DNA from: Candidatus Atribacter alterifermentans
GTDB lineage: Bacteria > Atribacterota > Atribacteria > Atribacterales > Atribacteraceae
NCBI GenBank assembly: GCA_012517635.1
Contig: JAAYUP010000369.1
Span: 1 to 5,537 of the forward strand
Direction of reading: 5' to 3'
DNA length: 5,537 nucleotides
Below the pieces are notes generated by a model. That model was given only the letters and a program-made list of their open reading frames with translations. It was not told the DNA's origin and did no database searches. Below are positions 5,425-5,537 of this stretch, one piece after another. Both the position numbers and the translations under genes were made by a program. Within the stretch, counting starts at the first letter, position 1, and each line of letters starts with the position of its first letter.

Positions 5425-5477
5425 CGTCATTGCGAGGAATCCAACCGTTCTTTGGTTAGATGACGTGGCAATCTCAT
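5425..5477. repeat. Hairpin-forming intergenic repeat module 1 (GTCATTGCGAGG...GGCAATCTCAT type)
   Basis: The module starts CGTCATTGCGAGG and ends GTGGCAATCTCAT. ATTGC (5429-5433) and GCAAT (5468-5472) are inverted, and CGTCA (5425-5429) and TGACG (5461-5465) are also inverted. An inner hairpin pairs ATCCAACC (5439-5446) with GGTTAGAT (5454-5461), with one mismatch and a 7-nt loop. I recognise this terminal sequence as a type of short palindromic repeat dispersed in many environmental bacterial genomes. There is no coding capacity and no transposase. It lies about 64 nt after the last operon gene, where such repeats commonly sit. Confidence 0.65.
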
Positions 5478-5488
5478 CCACCTTCTCA

Positions 5489-5530
5489 GTCATCCTGAGC
5501 CCTCGTTTTTCGAGGGCGTGAGGATCTCAT
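5489..5530. repeat. Hairpin-forming intergenic repeat module 2 (GTCATCCTGAG...GTGAGGATCTCAT type)
   Basis: A strong stem pairs CCCTCG (5500-5505) with CGAGGG (5511-5516) around a TTTTT loop, extended past a small internal loop by ATCCT (5492-5496) with AGGAT (5521-5525). The ends GTCAT and ATCTCAT match those of module 1, which stops 11 nt upstream, so the two look like related building blocks placed in tandem. The tail CTCATCTTTTTA is only moderately T-rich, so this hairpin might also stop operon transcription, but it is not a clean intrinsic terminator. Further copies may lie beyond the right edge. Confidence 0.65.
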
Positions 5531-5537
5531 CTTTTTA

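Noticed and set aside
5305..5493. Minus-strand 62-residue frame running through the terminal repeats
   Set aside because: It overlaps the real small gene and the repeat module, has no ribosome binding site and shows no protein-like features.

Overview
The window looks like a fragment of a low-to-moderate G+C bacterial chromosome. Shine-Dalgarno sites are strong, several genes start with GTG or TTG, and the sugar-uptake genes are tightly packed. The codon use, the protein style and the GTCATTGCGAGG.../GTCATCCTGAG... intergenic repeats at the right end remind me of uncultured anaerobic or thermophilic lineages such as Atribacterota. That placement is an impression, not a demonstration. No phage, transposase or CRISPR sequence is visible.

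Left part (1-913): the C-terminal end of a small thioredoxin-fold protein is followed, 33 nt later, by a complete YfcE-like metallophosphoesterase. Middle (914-1160): an intergenic region holds alternating TTTGAA/TTCAAA inverted repeats, a sigma70-type promoter and a complete tRNA-Pro(GGG) with encoded CCA.

Right part (1161-5361): five genes in one direction look like a carbohydrate or polyol uptake-and-oxidation operon. They are a short-chain dehydrogenase/reductase (SDR), a secreted CUT1-type solute-binding protein, two MalF/MalG-type permeases, and a 56-residue two-helix membrane protein that is easily missed by gene callers. The SDR-to-binding-protein gap contains a full match to the LacI/CcpA-family operator consensus, so local control by a LacI-type repressor is plausible. 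No ATP-binding subunit is present, so the transporter probably borrows a shared MsmX/UgpC-type ATPase encoded elsewhere.

Right end (5362-5537): no gene is seen here. It holds about 60 nt of A+T-rich spacer and then two adjacent hairpin-forming repeat modules with matching ends (GTCAT...ATCTCAT).

In the inferred working model, the binding protein captures a sugar, polyol or related compound outside the membrane, the two permeases import it, and the SDR oxidises or reduces it with NAD(H). The small membrane protein may be an accessory of the permease complex. The substrate cannot be read from the sequence. I see nothing that clearly amounts to a new defence or mobile system. The small membrane protein and the operator/leader region are the parts most worth following up.
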